64,000 nucleotides of DNA from Agelaius tricolor (lineage: Eukaryota > Chordata > Aves > Passeriformes > Icteridae): assembly GCA_023055355.1 (NCBI GenBank), contig JALJCS010000028.1, positions 7,750,418 to 7,814,417 on the forward strand, written 5' to 3'. The notes below the pieces were generated by a model. That model was given only the letters and a program-made list of their open reading frames with translations, was not told the origin of the DNA and did no database searches. The position numbers and the translations under genes were made by a program. Shown piece by piece: positions 35,481-46,837 of this stretch; positions within the stretch are counted from its first letter, which is position 1; each line of letters opens with the position of its first letter.

Positions 35481-37860
35481 TATAATGAACTTGAAGGTCT
35501 GTATCAGCACAAATGAATTGTTAATATAAATTTTTATTATTTATTGCTATTTAGTTGATTATTTTCTAACACAGACAGACAATTACAAACATACGTCACA
35601 CTTGAATTCCAGTTTTATTATTGTTGTTGATTATTTATTATTGTTTCCTCCTGTATTTATTTGTTACCTTTAGTAGTCCCTCCTAGGACTAAGCCCTAAA
35701 CCAGTGAACGTTACTCAGACATGGAATAGTGAAGTCACTGGGAAATTTTGGGGCAGAACCTGGGTTAAATGCAGGATGTTTCTTGTTAAGTGCCAATCCT
35801 TTTGCTTGAACCTTCATACATATTTGAGGCAAATAAAACAGGTAAGGACAAATTCTGAGCAGGGTAAATTCTTGTTCACACTCATTTATACCAACCAAAA
35901 GCCAGTATCAGTCTGTAGACCTTTAATTAGGTCCACAAGGTTTCAATATTTATATAACATACTTGCATGCTGATATTAATCATATGTATTTCTAAGCAAA
36001 GACGTTTCAAAATGCAGAGCCTGATCCTCTTCAATATAAATAATTCTTGCCCCAGTAGTGCCAGTGTGAAGCAATGCCTTCTCTGCACAGAGGATTTGGA
36101 GCAGGGCACAATGGGGATCTAACCAATTTCTCCTTCTGAAATGGGCACATGCAAAGAAATAGTTGCCTGTGATGAAAAGGCACTTGACAAAAATGACCAC
36201 ATGATACTCCTTGATTACTTGTGCAACTCCAATGATAAAATATGGAAGTGGACAATATTGCACTTGCAACTGAAAAAATGCCTCCTCCTCCTCTGCAATT
36301 ACTTTTCATTTTCCATTATGAAACTAAGTAAATACACAGGCTTTTTATAGTGCATGTCTGAGTGATTTCTTCATTCTTCCAGTGAGTTGTGAAGCAGGAT
36401 CAGAGGTCCTGGACAGCACCCTGCTCTGTGCTGGTTTGGAAAATGTCACTCCTGACGCCTTATGGCTCTTGGGTAGTCCACATGGGATATGAGTGACTGA
36501 GTCAGTCCAGTTTGGTAGTTTGGTGAGTCTAGACCTCATCCAGCTCATTTACTAGAGATCAAGTGCCTCTTTGAGGAATTAACATGGCATGTAGGCCCAT
36601 GGAGAGCATGTCACCTGCTCCGAGTGGGCGGAACAGGGCATCTCAGCCTGAGCATTGCCATGAGCCCCAGAGCCACAGGAACTACCTCTGCATTCCTTCC
36701 TCTTCCCTTCTACTGAAAGCAGGGTGACCTGAGGACAAAGTTAGAACACTCAGCATGTATTTCTCTGCTTAAGGCATTTTAATCCATGCCCTTCTCATGT
36801 TGTTTTAGCATCATTTTTCTTGTGTGAGTAATTTTTTAAGGGTATGTAGTTTTCTCAGGCTGCACTTGCACAGCATAGCCAGATGGAGTGTTCTGGGGTA
36901 TGGTGCAGGGTGTGAATAAAATACATTAACCTCTACTCTGCAGTCAAGACACAGCCTGTATGCTTGACCCACAGCTGTCCTGTCATCAGTCTACATGTTG
37001 TGCTCACTTCTGTGCTGAATGACTTGTGTTACCTCCTCATGCTCACATCTCACTGCTGCCCAGCAGCTCACAAGGGGATTTGACAGACACCATGTCCTGC
37101 CTGCCTACACAGCTGCACCCACCCCACTCCACAGTGGAAATGAGGGCTTTGAGCAAAAGCAAAGCAACTTCTAGGAAGTTAGGCTTAAGAGAAATTTCTG
37201 GGTTTAACCAAGAGTTGTGGACAGCAGACAACCTAACAATGAGTTTGGATGCTACCATTGCTAATTGCTGAATGATAAACAGCAAAAATGTGTCCTGCAA
37301 GTTCAGTCCATCGAAATTCATTTGAAATATGTAGCTCAATAGAACCAATATCTTATGGGCACTAAGCTTGCAGTGTGCAGGATGTCCTCTCCCCAAGGAC
37401 AGCAACTAATGGCATCACTACATGCTATGGCAGCTAAAGAAAGGCTGGGAATGGATGAAACCTCTTTGGAGATGGAGGAGCATGTGGAACCTGAGCTGCC
37501 AATGATCTTGTGCAACTGAACTGTTTGTTAAATGCTCAGGCAAGCAGAAACTACTGAAGATGGGAACCATAACTGTGTAGGGCTCACAGGTTTGGTAAAC
37601 GCCAGCAAAGAAAACCATAAGAGGAAAGGAAATGAAAGTAATGTCCAAGATTCCTTTTGGAATTTTTTTCCCACTGTTGTGTTGTATGCTTGAAACAGAA
37701 AAGAGCAAAACTGAGAGATGTTTTCCTGAGAGGTCTTTGGTTAAGGATCTTCAATCCCATGATCTGGTTCAAGTGGAATCCTGAGCAGTGGGCAAGGAAC
37801 CCCCATGGGCAAGAACAAAACTGAATCTGTACTGAAGCATTCTGGCTCGCCAGATACATC
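35481..37860. other. Non-coding DNA, nothing firm
   Basis: No gene is seen. The interval 35520-35660 is very AT-rich with TTATTATT units. At 37380-37530 a plus-strand frame reads ASLHAMAAKERLGMDETSLE and stops soon after; its function is unknown. The interval 37740-37860 may be upstream decay of the adjacent retroelement remnant, with no confident motif. Confidence 0.4.
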
Positions 37861-38310
37861 TCAGTCAGCTTCTGTTTGAGGCTTATTGTTGAATTTTACA
37901 TTACTGTTAGACCATACCATGGTCTTGCTGAGAAAGTAAATCGCATTTTGGAGGAAATCTGAATGAAATTGGGTGTTCAGAATTAGCAAAAGGCTTTTGA
38001 GATCGTCCTGCTGATGGCCATATTGCTCCACTGATGGGCATGTTGCTCCTTTCTTGGTCTGTGTTTCAGACCCACTTTTCTGACAGATGCAGATGCCAGC
38101 ACTTTTGGTTTGGGGGCAGTATTGACACAAGAACACAAAGGACTTGTGAGGGTGGTGCCTTATTACAACGCTAAATTAGCTGGAGAGAGATTACTGCACC
38201 ACTTAAAAGGAACTCCCGCAATGGTTAAATCTATAGAACATTTTCATCCACTGTTCAACACGGAAGTAAAATTGCTTTGGGTTGATGACAGGAAGATGCT
38301 GCATAAATAG
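37861..38310 (+). pseudogene. Decayed retroelement pol remnant (reverse transcriptase end to RNase H), Ty3/gypsy-like
   Basis: One plus-strand frame, counted from 37861, keeps the order of a pol polyprotein. An RT-thumb-like FYITVRPYHGLAEK segment (about 37894-37935) is followed by QKAFEI (about 37987-38004), the usual 'CQKAFE.LK' position. Then comes the RNase H opening LTDADAS...FGLGAVLTQE (about 38080-38133) and a KSIEHFHPLF segment (about 38227-38256), matching the 'A+.HFRPYL' position. The frame is broken by stops at 37960-37962, 37984-37986 and 38032-38034 and ends in TAG at 38308-38310. The first RNase H aspartate is present, but the region around the expected catalytic glutamate and the later TDH motif are altered, so no activity is expected. 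No integrase, gag or flanking LTRs are visible. A gammaretrovirus-like origin is the alternative; the GLGAVLTQE form fits Ty3/gypsy slightly better. Confidence 0.62.
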
Positions 38311-40640
38311 TTAAGTATGCATCATTTGCAATTTGCTAAATTATATTCTTTCTATCTAGAACGGGCTGTGTAAGGTGTCATTACCTCCTGCTCTATCTGG
38401 CTGAGGAGCTGAGCACTCTGGGGCTCGTGTAGTGAACATCAGAGGGGCTTTGAGGGAGCTGTGGTCTGCAAGGAGAGGCAAAGCTGTCAGAGGCACAGCT
38501 CACAAGGGTGTCCGAGCCTCCCACCACATCCAGGGGAGCACAGGCAGAAGAGGATCTGTGGTGATCAACAGGACCACCTCAAAAACACTTGCCCAAGTGC
38601 TCCTCCTAACTAGGACAGCTCTACAGCACTTCAAAATTAGGAAACTTCCAAACAGAGGGAAGACCATTCAGTCTGCGTTCAACACCCTAGATGAGAGAAA
38701 TGCAAAAACATGAACAAGAGAAAATAGTAAGTAAATGCAATTAAAAGTAACTATGCAGGTTTAATTAAAGAGCCCTATTCTCCCAACCCTTCATTCTTCA
38801 GGGATGCCTCATAAGCAAGAATTCATAGCTTGGGACCTGCTCTCTTTTACTTTTGTAAGAAGAAGTTGGGACATTTACTTTCATAAGTACATGGGTTTTA
38901 ACCTGGCAGCGTGTCTCCAGCATACCAAACTCAAGAAGCTTGCTGGTTGTATTTTCAGCAATTTATAAATACTTGCCACAGTTATTAGAACAGTTTCACA
39001 CAGTCCTATTTACTTTAATAATCCCACTTTCATGTCTTTTTTCTTACTGTGAACAGGTAAAAATAAATAACTACAGAATGAGAAATTCCAAACAATATGC
39101 AAATATACAAAAACTCAGATTTTGCAAAGACACCGGCACTATAAACATTATTTCCACAAAATATGTCTTTGCACTATAAGTTTGGCCTGGTTAGTAGAAG
39201 TCTAGTCTTTACAGGGACCTAAATATTTAACTCAATTGATGCATATTCCTAAACTTGACTGCTCAAAATTCATGAGTCAGACTCCACTCCTCCCTGAGCT
39301 GCCAAATCACAGGAATTTCACAAAAGCCGTTAAAAATTTATTTCTTTGGAAGTTTCCTATTTGTTCGCTGGCTTCTGAGGCTTTTGACAGCACTAGGCCA
39401 CATTTCCAAGTGTCCTTGTGTAAAGGCAAGTGCTAGAAACAAATCATTCCAGGAGCTTGGAATCAAAAGAGAACACCAAATATTGGAAGACTCACAATAA
39501 AAGCTCAAGACCTGGCAGTGGTCCCACACACGCTCATGTATGTGAGTCACTTTTACTCACATGAGTAGTCACATCAAAATCAGAGGAATTAGCCTATTAT
39601 TATTAGTTATTATTATTTATGTGTGTAGCAATAGCACACAGGAGTTGTGGTTATGGAGCTGGGCCACATTGTGCAAGGCACTGACAAATCCAGAGCAAAA
39701 CCATGGTTTCTGCCCCAAAGAGCTGATGGTGTAAACACCAGACAAGAGGCAACAGGTGGAGACAGACACAGACAGGGAAGCACATGGGAAGAGCAAGACG
39801 CTCCTGCAAGGGCTTCTGTGTGGGTGTGCTGATGCGGAGCTCCCTGCTGCCAATGAGCAAAATTATCCAAGAGTGTTCAGGTTTGCCTTAGCTGTGGCCT
39901 AGAGCCCAAATCCTGCAAGCCCTACAGTGGAGGCAGATCCACCCCACAGACCTACTGTCTGGGCAGGCAGGCAGCTGTGCCTCCAAACCCCAGTGCCGAG
40001 TGCACGGTGCCAGTGAGCCCAGGCTCCTGTAGAGGCAACCAGGGCACCACAGAAAAGATCTCTGTGGATGCTTCTGCGGAATCACCACCAGAAAATGTGC
40101 ACATGCAACTGTAATGTATACTCACTGTCTCAGTGAAATGAAAGGTGGAGCTGGGGAAAGTAGTTGAACACAGAAATGTGATGCCTGCCTGTTGGAAATT
40201 CAGGTGTGTGAGAACTCTTGTCTCTGATCCTGCAAAGACATCTCCCAAAACCAGCCTAGTCTACAACGCTGCTCATAGCTTGCACATTTGTTCCTTGGCA
40301 TTTTTGCTAGGATCCAGACCCGCAAAAGTTAGTCCTGTGTGCAACTGCCAGCAAAGCCAGCACAGCCAAACTGCGAAATACTACAGTTGTAGATCTGAGA
40401 CAACAGTTAGCTCTAAACTTGAGGGAAATCCAGACAAAGAACATTAGCAAAAGAAAAATACTGAAGTTTAGAAGTTTGTAAAATAGCAACTGAATATCAT
40501 GCCTACAAAAACCAGCCGGAGAATGAAGCGGTACACACAACCTAGTTATTTGTCATCTCCATGGAGTTTAGTGTCAGGGAACTAAGGTGAACGGGGTCAG
40601 CAGACTGCAAAATAGAAAATTATATAAAATTTACAGTGGT
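38311..40640. other. Non-coding DNA, weak repeat traces
   Basis: No gene is seen. The basic-residue-rich frame at 38432-38713 follows the pol remnant but shows no integrase HHCC or DDE pattern. At about 39548-39572 TTTTACTCACATGAGTAGTC resembles a small old amniote dispersed repeat. TTATTATTATTA simple sequence lies at about 39595-39620. Confidence 0.4.
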
Positions 40641-41021
40641 TCTCTGGGAAGGAGGACGGATGGGTAAGAGGAACCGCTGGTGCAGGAGCAGGGTAGGGGA
40701 CAGGCAGCTGCGCGCGCGGGCAGGGAAATGGGGACACTTTCTCGCCTTTTCCCTTGCCAGGGGAGGGTGATCCAGTCCGTGTTTTGCAGGTGCCTCTCCC
40801 TTGACTGCCTGCCCTGCCTGCCTGGAGACCGAGTCCGCTCCGTGCCCGCTCCCTCCCGCCGCTCCCCCCTTCCCCACCCCGGGCGGGCCGGGGCGGGCGG
40901 CGGCGGGCTCCAGGCCGGGTTTTGCGCGACGCCCGCCCTCCTGTTAGAAATAGGAAAATTCAATAATCAAAGCAAAGGGGAGCGCGAGGAGGAAAAATCC
41001 GGGATCAGGGCAAGTTTGATG

Positions 41022-41031
41022 GCGCATGCGC
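41022..41031. promoter_or_regulatory. NRF1 binding palindrome
   Basis: GCGCATGCGC is the exact symmetrical NRF1 consensus. It lies 75 bases upstream of the donor at 41106, inside the island core. Such sites are typical of TATA-less CpG island promoters and often sit close to the start of transcription. Confidence 0.7.
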
Positions 41032-41105
41032 GCTGCTGCCTCCATCCCAAACACACACACATTTCCCTTGACTTGGAAAGTCAACCAAAGCAGCCCCAAG
41101 TGCAG

Positions 41106-41111
41106 GTAAGC
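41106..41111 (+). other. Candidate splice donor of a first exon
   Basis: TGCAG/GTAAGC is a near-perfect donor. The preceding 60 bases (AAACACACACACATTTCCCT, then ACTTGGAAAGTCAACC) are much less GC-rich than their surroundings. This would fit a transcribed 5' UTR segment, but it is not proof. Confidence 0.35.
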
Positions 41112-41484
41112 CCGTCCGCTCCCGCCCGGCCCCGGCCCCGCCGCCGGCAGCCCCGGGGCCGGGGCACTGCGCGGGCGGGCGGCGCTGCCCGGCAGGTGGG
41201 CAGCGCTCCGCGCTCCGAGCCGGTTCCCGTGGGGCAGCGCCCACCTCCGCGGGCAGCGGGCAGCCTCTGCGGGCACCGGCGGACAGCGGGGGCAGCGGCG
41301 GCCGCCCGGCCCCGCCGGAGGAGGGAGGTGCCGTGGGGGGCCGGCGGCGGCGGCGGCGGGGTAGCGCCGTGCCCGCTCGGCGGCGGAGCCGCGGCCGCGG
41401 CGGCGCCCGTCAATTTCCAAGACTTTGGCAGGAGCCCGGGCAGGGGACGGGGGAACACGTGCTCCCGCTCCGCGCCGAGGGCAG

Positions 41485-41490
41485 GTAACC
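41485..41490 (+). other. Second candidate splice donor
   Basis: GGGCAG/GTAACC in the island core, about 380 bases downstream of the first candidate donor. It could serve an alternative first exon. A GC-rich island produces such matches by chance fairly often. Confidence 0.2.
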
Positions 41491-42510
41491 GCAGCCCCGC
41501 CGCGCCGCACCACCCGAGGGTCCCGGCGAGGCACTGAGAGGTGGGAGGGGAGAGGCGGCAGCAAAGTTGGGCGAGCGGCAGCTGGAGCGCTCCGCGGACA
41601 GGGCCGGGTGCGGCGGGGCGAGCAGTGCCGGGGAACTTTCTGCAAAGTGGCCGGGCCGGGGTCGGCAGCGCTTCTCCCGGTGCCCGCAGCGGCACGGCCG
41701 CAGCCCCCCCAAGCAGGGTCGCGGTGGGCAGGGGCCGCGGCGGCCGGGAGCGCGGGTCGGGGCAGCCGGTGCCCGGCCCCCCGGGCGAAGCAGCAGGTTA
41801 TTTTTACCCGGTGGTATTTGCAGAATGTGCAGCTGATTTGCCATCCGGAGCCAGGAAGTTTCCCCCTTCCGCCTCCTTCCCCTTTCCCCCTTTCTTTCCC
41901 CCGTGCGCGGCGGGGTAGTGGCGGGCGGGGGGACGGCCGACCGGGGTGGCGGCGGGTGGGGGGCACGGGCCGGGACTCCCGGGGGAGCGGCTGCCCGCGC
42001 TGGAGGCTCTGAGGACGGGGAACAGGTGTCCGAGCCGTCACTCATAAGCCGGGCCGGTGGTGGGGGGGGGACGGGGAAGGCGAGGAGCGGTGGCGTGCTG
42101 GGGCCCCGGGCGCCGCCGGCCGCGGAGCAGCAGTCCCGGGGAGCAGAGGAGCAGCGAGGGGCAGCCGGGGCGCAGAGCAGAGGCGGGCTCGGCGGCGGCC
42201 CGGAGCGGCCAGCGAGCTGTCAAGGAGCTCGGGCGGGCGCGGGACTGGCGCTGCCGCTCGCCTCGGGGCCGGCGCCGTGAGCGCCTGGCCGTGCGGCGGG
42301 CAACTTGTGCGGCAAACTTTGAGGGGTGGTCTGCGGCCGGAGGCCGCTCCGAATCACGGCAGGTCGGATCGATCGACTCGAGCCCTGCTGCTCTTTCGGG
42401 TCGGAAAGGTGAAACTTCTCAGGAGCTGCACGTCCACCTTCTGTGTGCCCCCTCCCGTCCGCGCTGCACTGCACAGCGGGTCCTGGCAGCTCGCTCCCTG
42501 GAAGAGTAGC

Positions 42511-45500
42511 TGTCTCTCCCCAAACTTCATTGATGAATTTATTTCCTCTATTGATTTGCTGACTGTCAGGCTGGTATAATTTCTTGCGAAGGTTTCGGAC
42601 CTCTCATTTCAGAAGTCCTGCCTGCTTCCCATCTACCTTTTATCTGTGTGTCGCTGCCACCTTGTTAGCTACCCTAAAGGTGGCTTGGAAGAGTTTATGG
42701 GAGAATATTGTTGAACTTCAGTAATCAAGTTTCCAGATCTTATGCCTCCTGTTTAATTTATTAGACTAGTTATTTATTCTGTTGATGATAATCTGTTGCT
42801 GGTTTCTATGGAGATGTTAAACTGATCTCTTTCAGAAATCAAACTCCATATGCACTAAAACGTTTAAAGGAGCAGCGTCCCCTTTTGTTTTCAGACTTTG
42901 TACCTTTTCAGCGCTTTTACTGGGCTCCTGTATATTTTATATATTAAAGCCTGAAGTTGAAGCTTTGAGTAAGACAGAACTTATTATGGCTAACAGAAAG
43001 TCAGGGCTTTGATCCTTTTTTTTGCATCATCATTTAAAACAGATCATTTTTCCCCCCTCATCACACAAGATAGCAGAACCCTTTCAAGATCAAAGCGTCC
43101 AGCTAAAAACTATTGTTTAAAAAAAAAAAAAAACAGTAAAAGAGACAGTTAAATTAGGGGGATGTTTCCTTAATCTGCTTATTTTGTTCTAAAGATTTTT
43201 TTTTAAGCTTTGTCAACACAACAACAACAGAAACTTGTGGCAACTATATTGTTATTTTTATACCTTCCAAGTCTTTTTAAAGTTAAAATAAGTTCAAAGT
43301 CAAATATCTCCAAAGATAAAGTGCTTGTTAGGGTGTTTTTATTACTTGGTTTCTAAATGTGGAAGGTCAGAATCCAGAAAGCTACTGCATTAGAGAAGGT
43401 TTTAATAGTCTTTGTCTCATCTTAATGAGAGAGCAATCTAAAAAACATTTTCCCTGCAACGTTTATAAATTATTTCAAAGAAGTCTCTCTGCATATAACT
43501 CAGTTTTCATTATTTCTTAACTTGTCCATTGCATTATTACATGTGATTCAGTGTGATAGCACTTTAGAACTGAAGTAATTGAGGTGAGAATTTTTTTTTT
43601 ATGCTTAAAATTTGAGAAGTCCTGGTAAGCCGGTGTGTTGGTTAGGTTGATGCAGAGTGCACACCAGTTGTGGGGTTTTGCTCATCTTTTAGAGAAAAGT
43701 TAAAAGATTTGCAGAAAATATACTACCAACACAATGCATGTTTAACACAGTACAAGAACCCCTTGTTGTACTTTCTTTTAGTGTATCTTCAAAATGTTTC
43801 CACTCCCTAAATGAGAGATATTTTTCTTCTTGGTGTCCTTCTATACTGATCCTAAAAATAAAAGAATAATTCTAGAGGAAATAGTGTATGTAACCCTTAT
43901 AACTCACATATATTTGTGTGTGTATATACATTAAGATTTCTCATATATATATACACATACATAAATACATACATACACATATACGGAAAATATCAAGTGG
44001 TTTATGATCTGTCCATACTAGACTTAAATATTTTTTCCTTGTAAATTGTTTCCTTTTTTTTTTTCTCTGTGTGTGTGTGTGTGTTTGTGTGTGTGATTTG
44101 ATGTGTGGGAGATCATTTAAAATTTTTTGTAAGTATTCTGTTTATTTGTTTGATTTGAATTGCAAACAGAATTGACTCTGACAAGTAAAAAGAGGAGGGG
44201 GAAAAAAGGAAACACTATGGCTTTAAACTCAGGAGTTTGCATATTCTCCTTGTATCTTTCCCCTTTGCTAATTATTGTGTTGTTTTCAGAGCAAATATGT
44301 CATATCCATGGCGACCAGGCAGGTTTATTGTCTTTCAGAAGCAATAGCTCACATAAGTAATTAATGACTTCTTTTTTTTTCCTCTGGCTTAGGTTAAACA
44401 GATCATTCAAGGAAAGTCATATCTCTCTCTCTCCTTCTCTCTCTTTTTTTTTTAGCCCAGTGACATAAGAACATGAGTTAGAACAAGAAAATACTTTAAC
44501 CAAGAAGTCAACAGCTTATTTTTCCTCATTTCTTTTTAAAAGATCTAAGTGTCAGCTTTCCACACACATGACATTGTCATTCTTGCAGTTTCAGAGCGAA
44601 GCCTTTTGTACAGGGAAAAGCCACTGAAATCTGGAGTTAAGTTGGTGTTGTACAGCTGAGCAAAGTGTCTCTGGGTACATGTGGCGGGATGTTATTCTTG
44701 CTTAAGGGTTTTGCTGTGTACTGGGATTAAAAACATTTCCCTCACTTTCCCCCCCCCCTCCCTCCAATTCTATCTGTATTAAAATCAGTGTTAAAATAAA
44801 GGTGTGTTTTTGTATCTTGCAGATTGTAATTCAAACAGTTTCCAGGAAAGAATTAGTAATTCATTTTTATATACAGCATATATACACACATGCTTGAGCT
44901 CCACCCAAAACAATCAAGCGAACTGGAAAAAAAAACCTTATTTCCTTTTTCTTTTCAAGCCCAAGCAAACTTGCACAGTAACTTTCAAAAGCTTATTAAA
45001 AATAGCCCCCCATTTTTGCAAGGAGTTTGCTGCAGGTATGAATCTTGTTCTTTCCCTTTCCAACTATGTTTCTTCCTATTAAAGCTGAATTTGCTATCTG
45101 TCCAAGCCAGAGGCTGGTTATCCACTATGATTTACTGAGGTGATGGTTGCCCCCTCCCACACTCCCCCCAGCACCTTCACCCCCGTTTTGTTTTTGCTAA
45201 TTTCATTTTCAGAAGGATTTATACACAGTCCAGCTATATAAATTCCTTGGGAGATAAAAGCGACACACACTTCCATAAACAAAGGCTTTTACTTGCATCC
45301 TGTCTTCCTTTTTTTCTTAAAGTAAAAAGGAAAAAACCCTAAAAACAAAACCCCAAACCATCTGATTGAAGCAGGTATCATAAATGCATGCTGATAATGA
45401 TTCTGTATTCCACAATGCTGCAACTTTAACTTTTAAAATATGTTTCCTTTCTGGTTTGTAACATTAATCAAAGAGCCGCTTCCTTCCAAATTTCCACAGA

Positions 45501-46700
45501 CTGGGGCTAATTAGAACCACTCGAATCATATTTTGTAAATTCCATGTGGATGTTACTTTAGGTTTCAAGATTGCGAGTGCTTCAGGTTTAGTCTGGCTAG
45601 GTACTCTTAAGGTTATTTTTATTAATGTTTCTGTCTCCCAAACCAATTCAGGGTTTCTCTCCATTTATCCCAAATAGATTTGTGGGTTCACACACAGGGG
45701 CATGTCGGAAATAGACGTTACAAGTAGGAAAAAGAAAAGCCAAGAAGGAAGGAGATTTTGCAGTGTAGTTCCAAAGAGCAACAGAGAACCTCCTAAGTAA
45801 CGTGAAGCTGAGGATTCAACAGACTTGATAATTGAGCCCTTAACCTTCTGATGTCTGTATCAGAAAAACAGAGTCTAGAAGAGGGAGACAAAGAATAAAA
45901 GCAAATACTGGGTAGGAGGAAGCTGAGGAGATGACTGAAATACTGAGGTATAGTTCAGGATATGTATAGATCAGTATTACGATGTTTCCTTAGGCTCAGT
46001 TTTTCCCTCTGGTGAAATGTAGCTGGTTTAAAGGTGGCTTCGGGAGAACCTGATGTTTCCAGTGCAGCCGAGAGCCTGGCATTTCTGTGGTGTGTGCAGA
46101 TGTAACTTGGAGACACTTCTCTTGGAATTTGTGTTTACGTTTCCCTCTTTCCTTTTGTTTTTGAAAGACTCACTAGTGATTTTTTTATTTTAGTCTTTAT
46201 GGGAAGTTAAATATCTAGAAGTTGGAAGTTTTCAGGTTGTGATTACCAGGCTGTGCTATAGGGGTTTGAATCGAACCGCTTCGAACATCCGACAGGGTGA
46301 CTGTTTCCATGCTCTGGTGTAGCATTTCTCTCCCGTACATTTGTTGTACCTAAATAGGGTATCTAAGAATTAGGGGGCAGTTGGCTTGCACAGACATCTC
46401 AAAGTTAACTTGCTTTTGGTATACAAGACTGCAGCTTCAAAGAAAAGCAAGGGTGCATCATAAATTTTGCTAAAATTAATCAACCGTTTAAGAGCTCCAC
46501 ATTAACGAGGTCTTCCAGGCAAGCAGCTTTCTTTTCTTCTTCTTCTTCTTTTTCATTCAAAGTCTGAGAGGTTTGAGGTAGAAGAGGGGGGAACATGAGT
46601 AGGAAGAGGAAAGGAATGGAATTTGAGGAGAAATAATAAAAACAAAAAAGGCTGGATTTGTAGAATATAAATCCTCATGTGTCCTTGATCCATATTGTCA
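42511..46700. promoter_or_regulatory. Repeat-poor, AT-rich flank of the CpG island with candidate regulatory elements
   Basis: No gene or interspersed repeat is recognised over about 4 kb. Stretches with an enhancer-like look are 42510-42980 (ATTGATGAATTTATTTCCTC near its start), 44200-44370 (ATGTCATATCCATGGCGACC and GTAATTAATGAC) and 45400-45720 (TAACATTAATCAAAGAGC, a CTAATTAG homeodomain core at about 45507-45514, and TTTTTATTAATG). Simple sequence: an A-run at about 43118-43133, TA/CA-rich DNA at 43905-43985, (GT)n at about 44068-44095 and a C-run at about 44750-44759. If the island promoter fires rightwards, this is the start of intron 1. Confidence 0.4.
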
Positions 46701-46706
46701 GGGGGG

Positions 46707-46801
46707 TTTTTTTGGTTTTTCTTTTTTTTTTTCTTCTTTTTTTTTCTTTTTTTTTTTTTTTTGGTCGGATTTGTCCTGTGTGCCTTTGACGGAAAAGGCA
46801 C

Positions 46802-46833
<32 letters not shown>
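46707..46833 (+). repeat. T-rich tract followed by (AG)n microsatellite
   Basis: A T/C tract with long T-runs spans 46707-46762. After 41 bases of unique sequence comes an (AG)15 run at 46804-46833, then GCGCGACAG and a shorter GAGAGAGA. T-rich and (AG)n tracts next to a GC-rich block resemble the flank of a promoter, but the link is only positional. Confidence 0.85.

Positions 46834-46837
<4 letters not shown>

Larger units (their letters stand above)
40650..42510 (+). promoter_or_regulatory. Large CpG island, likely promoter and first exon(s) of an unidentified gene
   Basis: From about 40680 to 42480, with a core at about 40840-42310, the sequence is very GC-rich and dense in CpG, in strong contrast to the AT-rich DNA on both sides. 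It contains an NRF1 palindrome GCGCATGCGC at 41022-41031, several GC boxes (GGGCGG-type), an ETS-like CATCCGGAG at about 41844-41852, a CGG/GGC run at about 41343-41360 and long G-runs near 42060-42076. There is no TATA box. Consensus splice donors on the plus strand at 41106 (TGCAG/GTAAG) and 41485 (GGCAG/GTAACC) suggest one or more short first exons transcribed rightwards. Long open frames on both strands reflect the lack of stop codons in GC-rich DNA. No conserved protein start is recognised, so the first exon(s) are probably mainly 5' UTR. The gene cannot be named. Confidence 0.85.

Noticed and set aside
38432..38713. Basic-rich frame after the pol remnant as an integrase piece
   Set aside because: No HHCC zinc motif or DDE spacing is visible, and the composition resembles ordinary non-coding DNA.
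40680..42509. Long open frames in the CpG island (285 codons plus; 365 and 211 codons minus; 195 and 150 codons plus)
   Set aside because: Both strands and several frames are open at once because stop codons are rare in such GC-rich DNA. The peptides are Pro/Arg/Ala/Gly-rich with no known domain.
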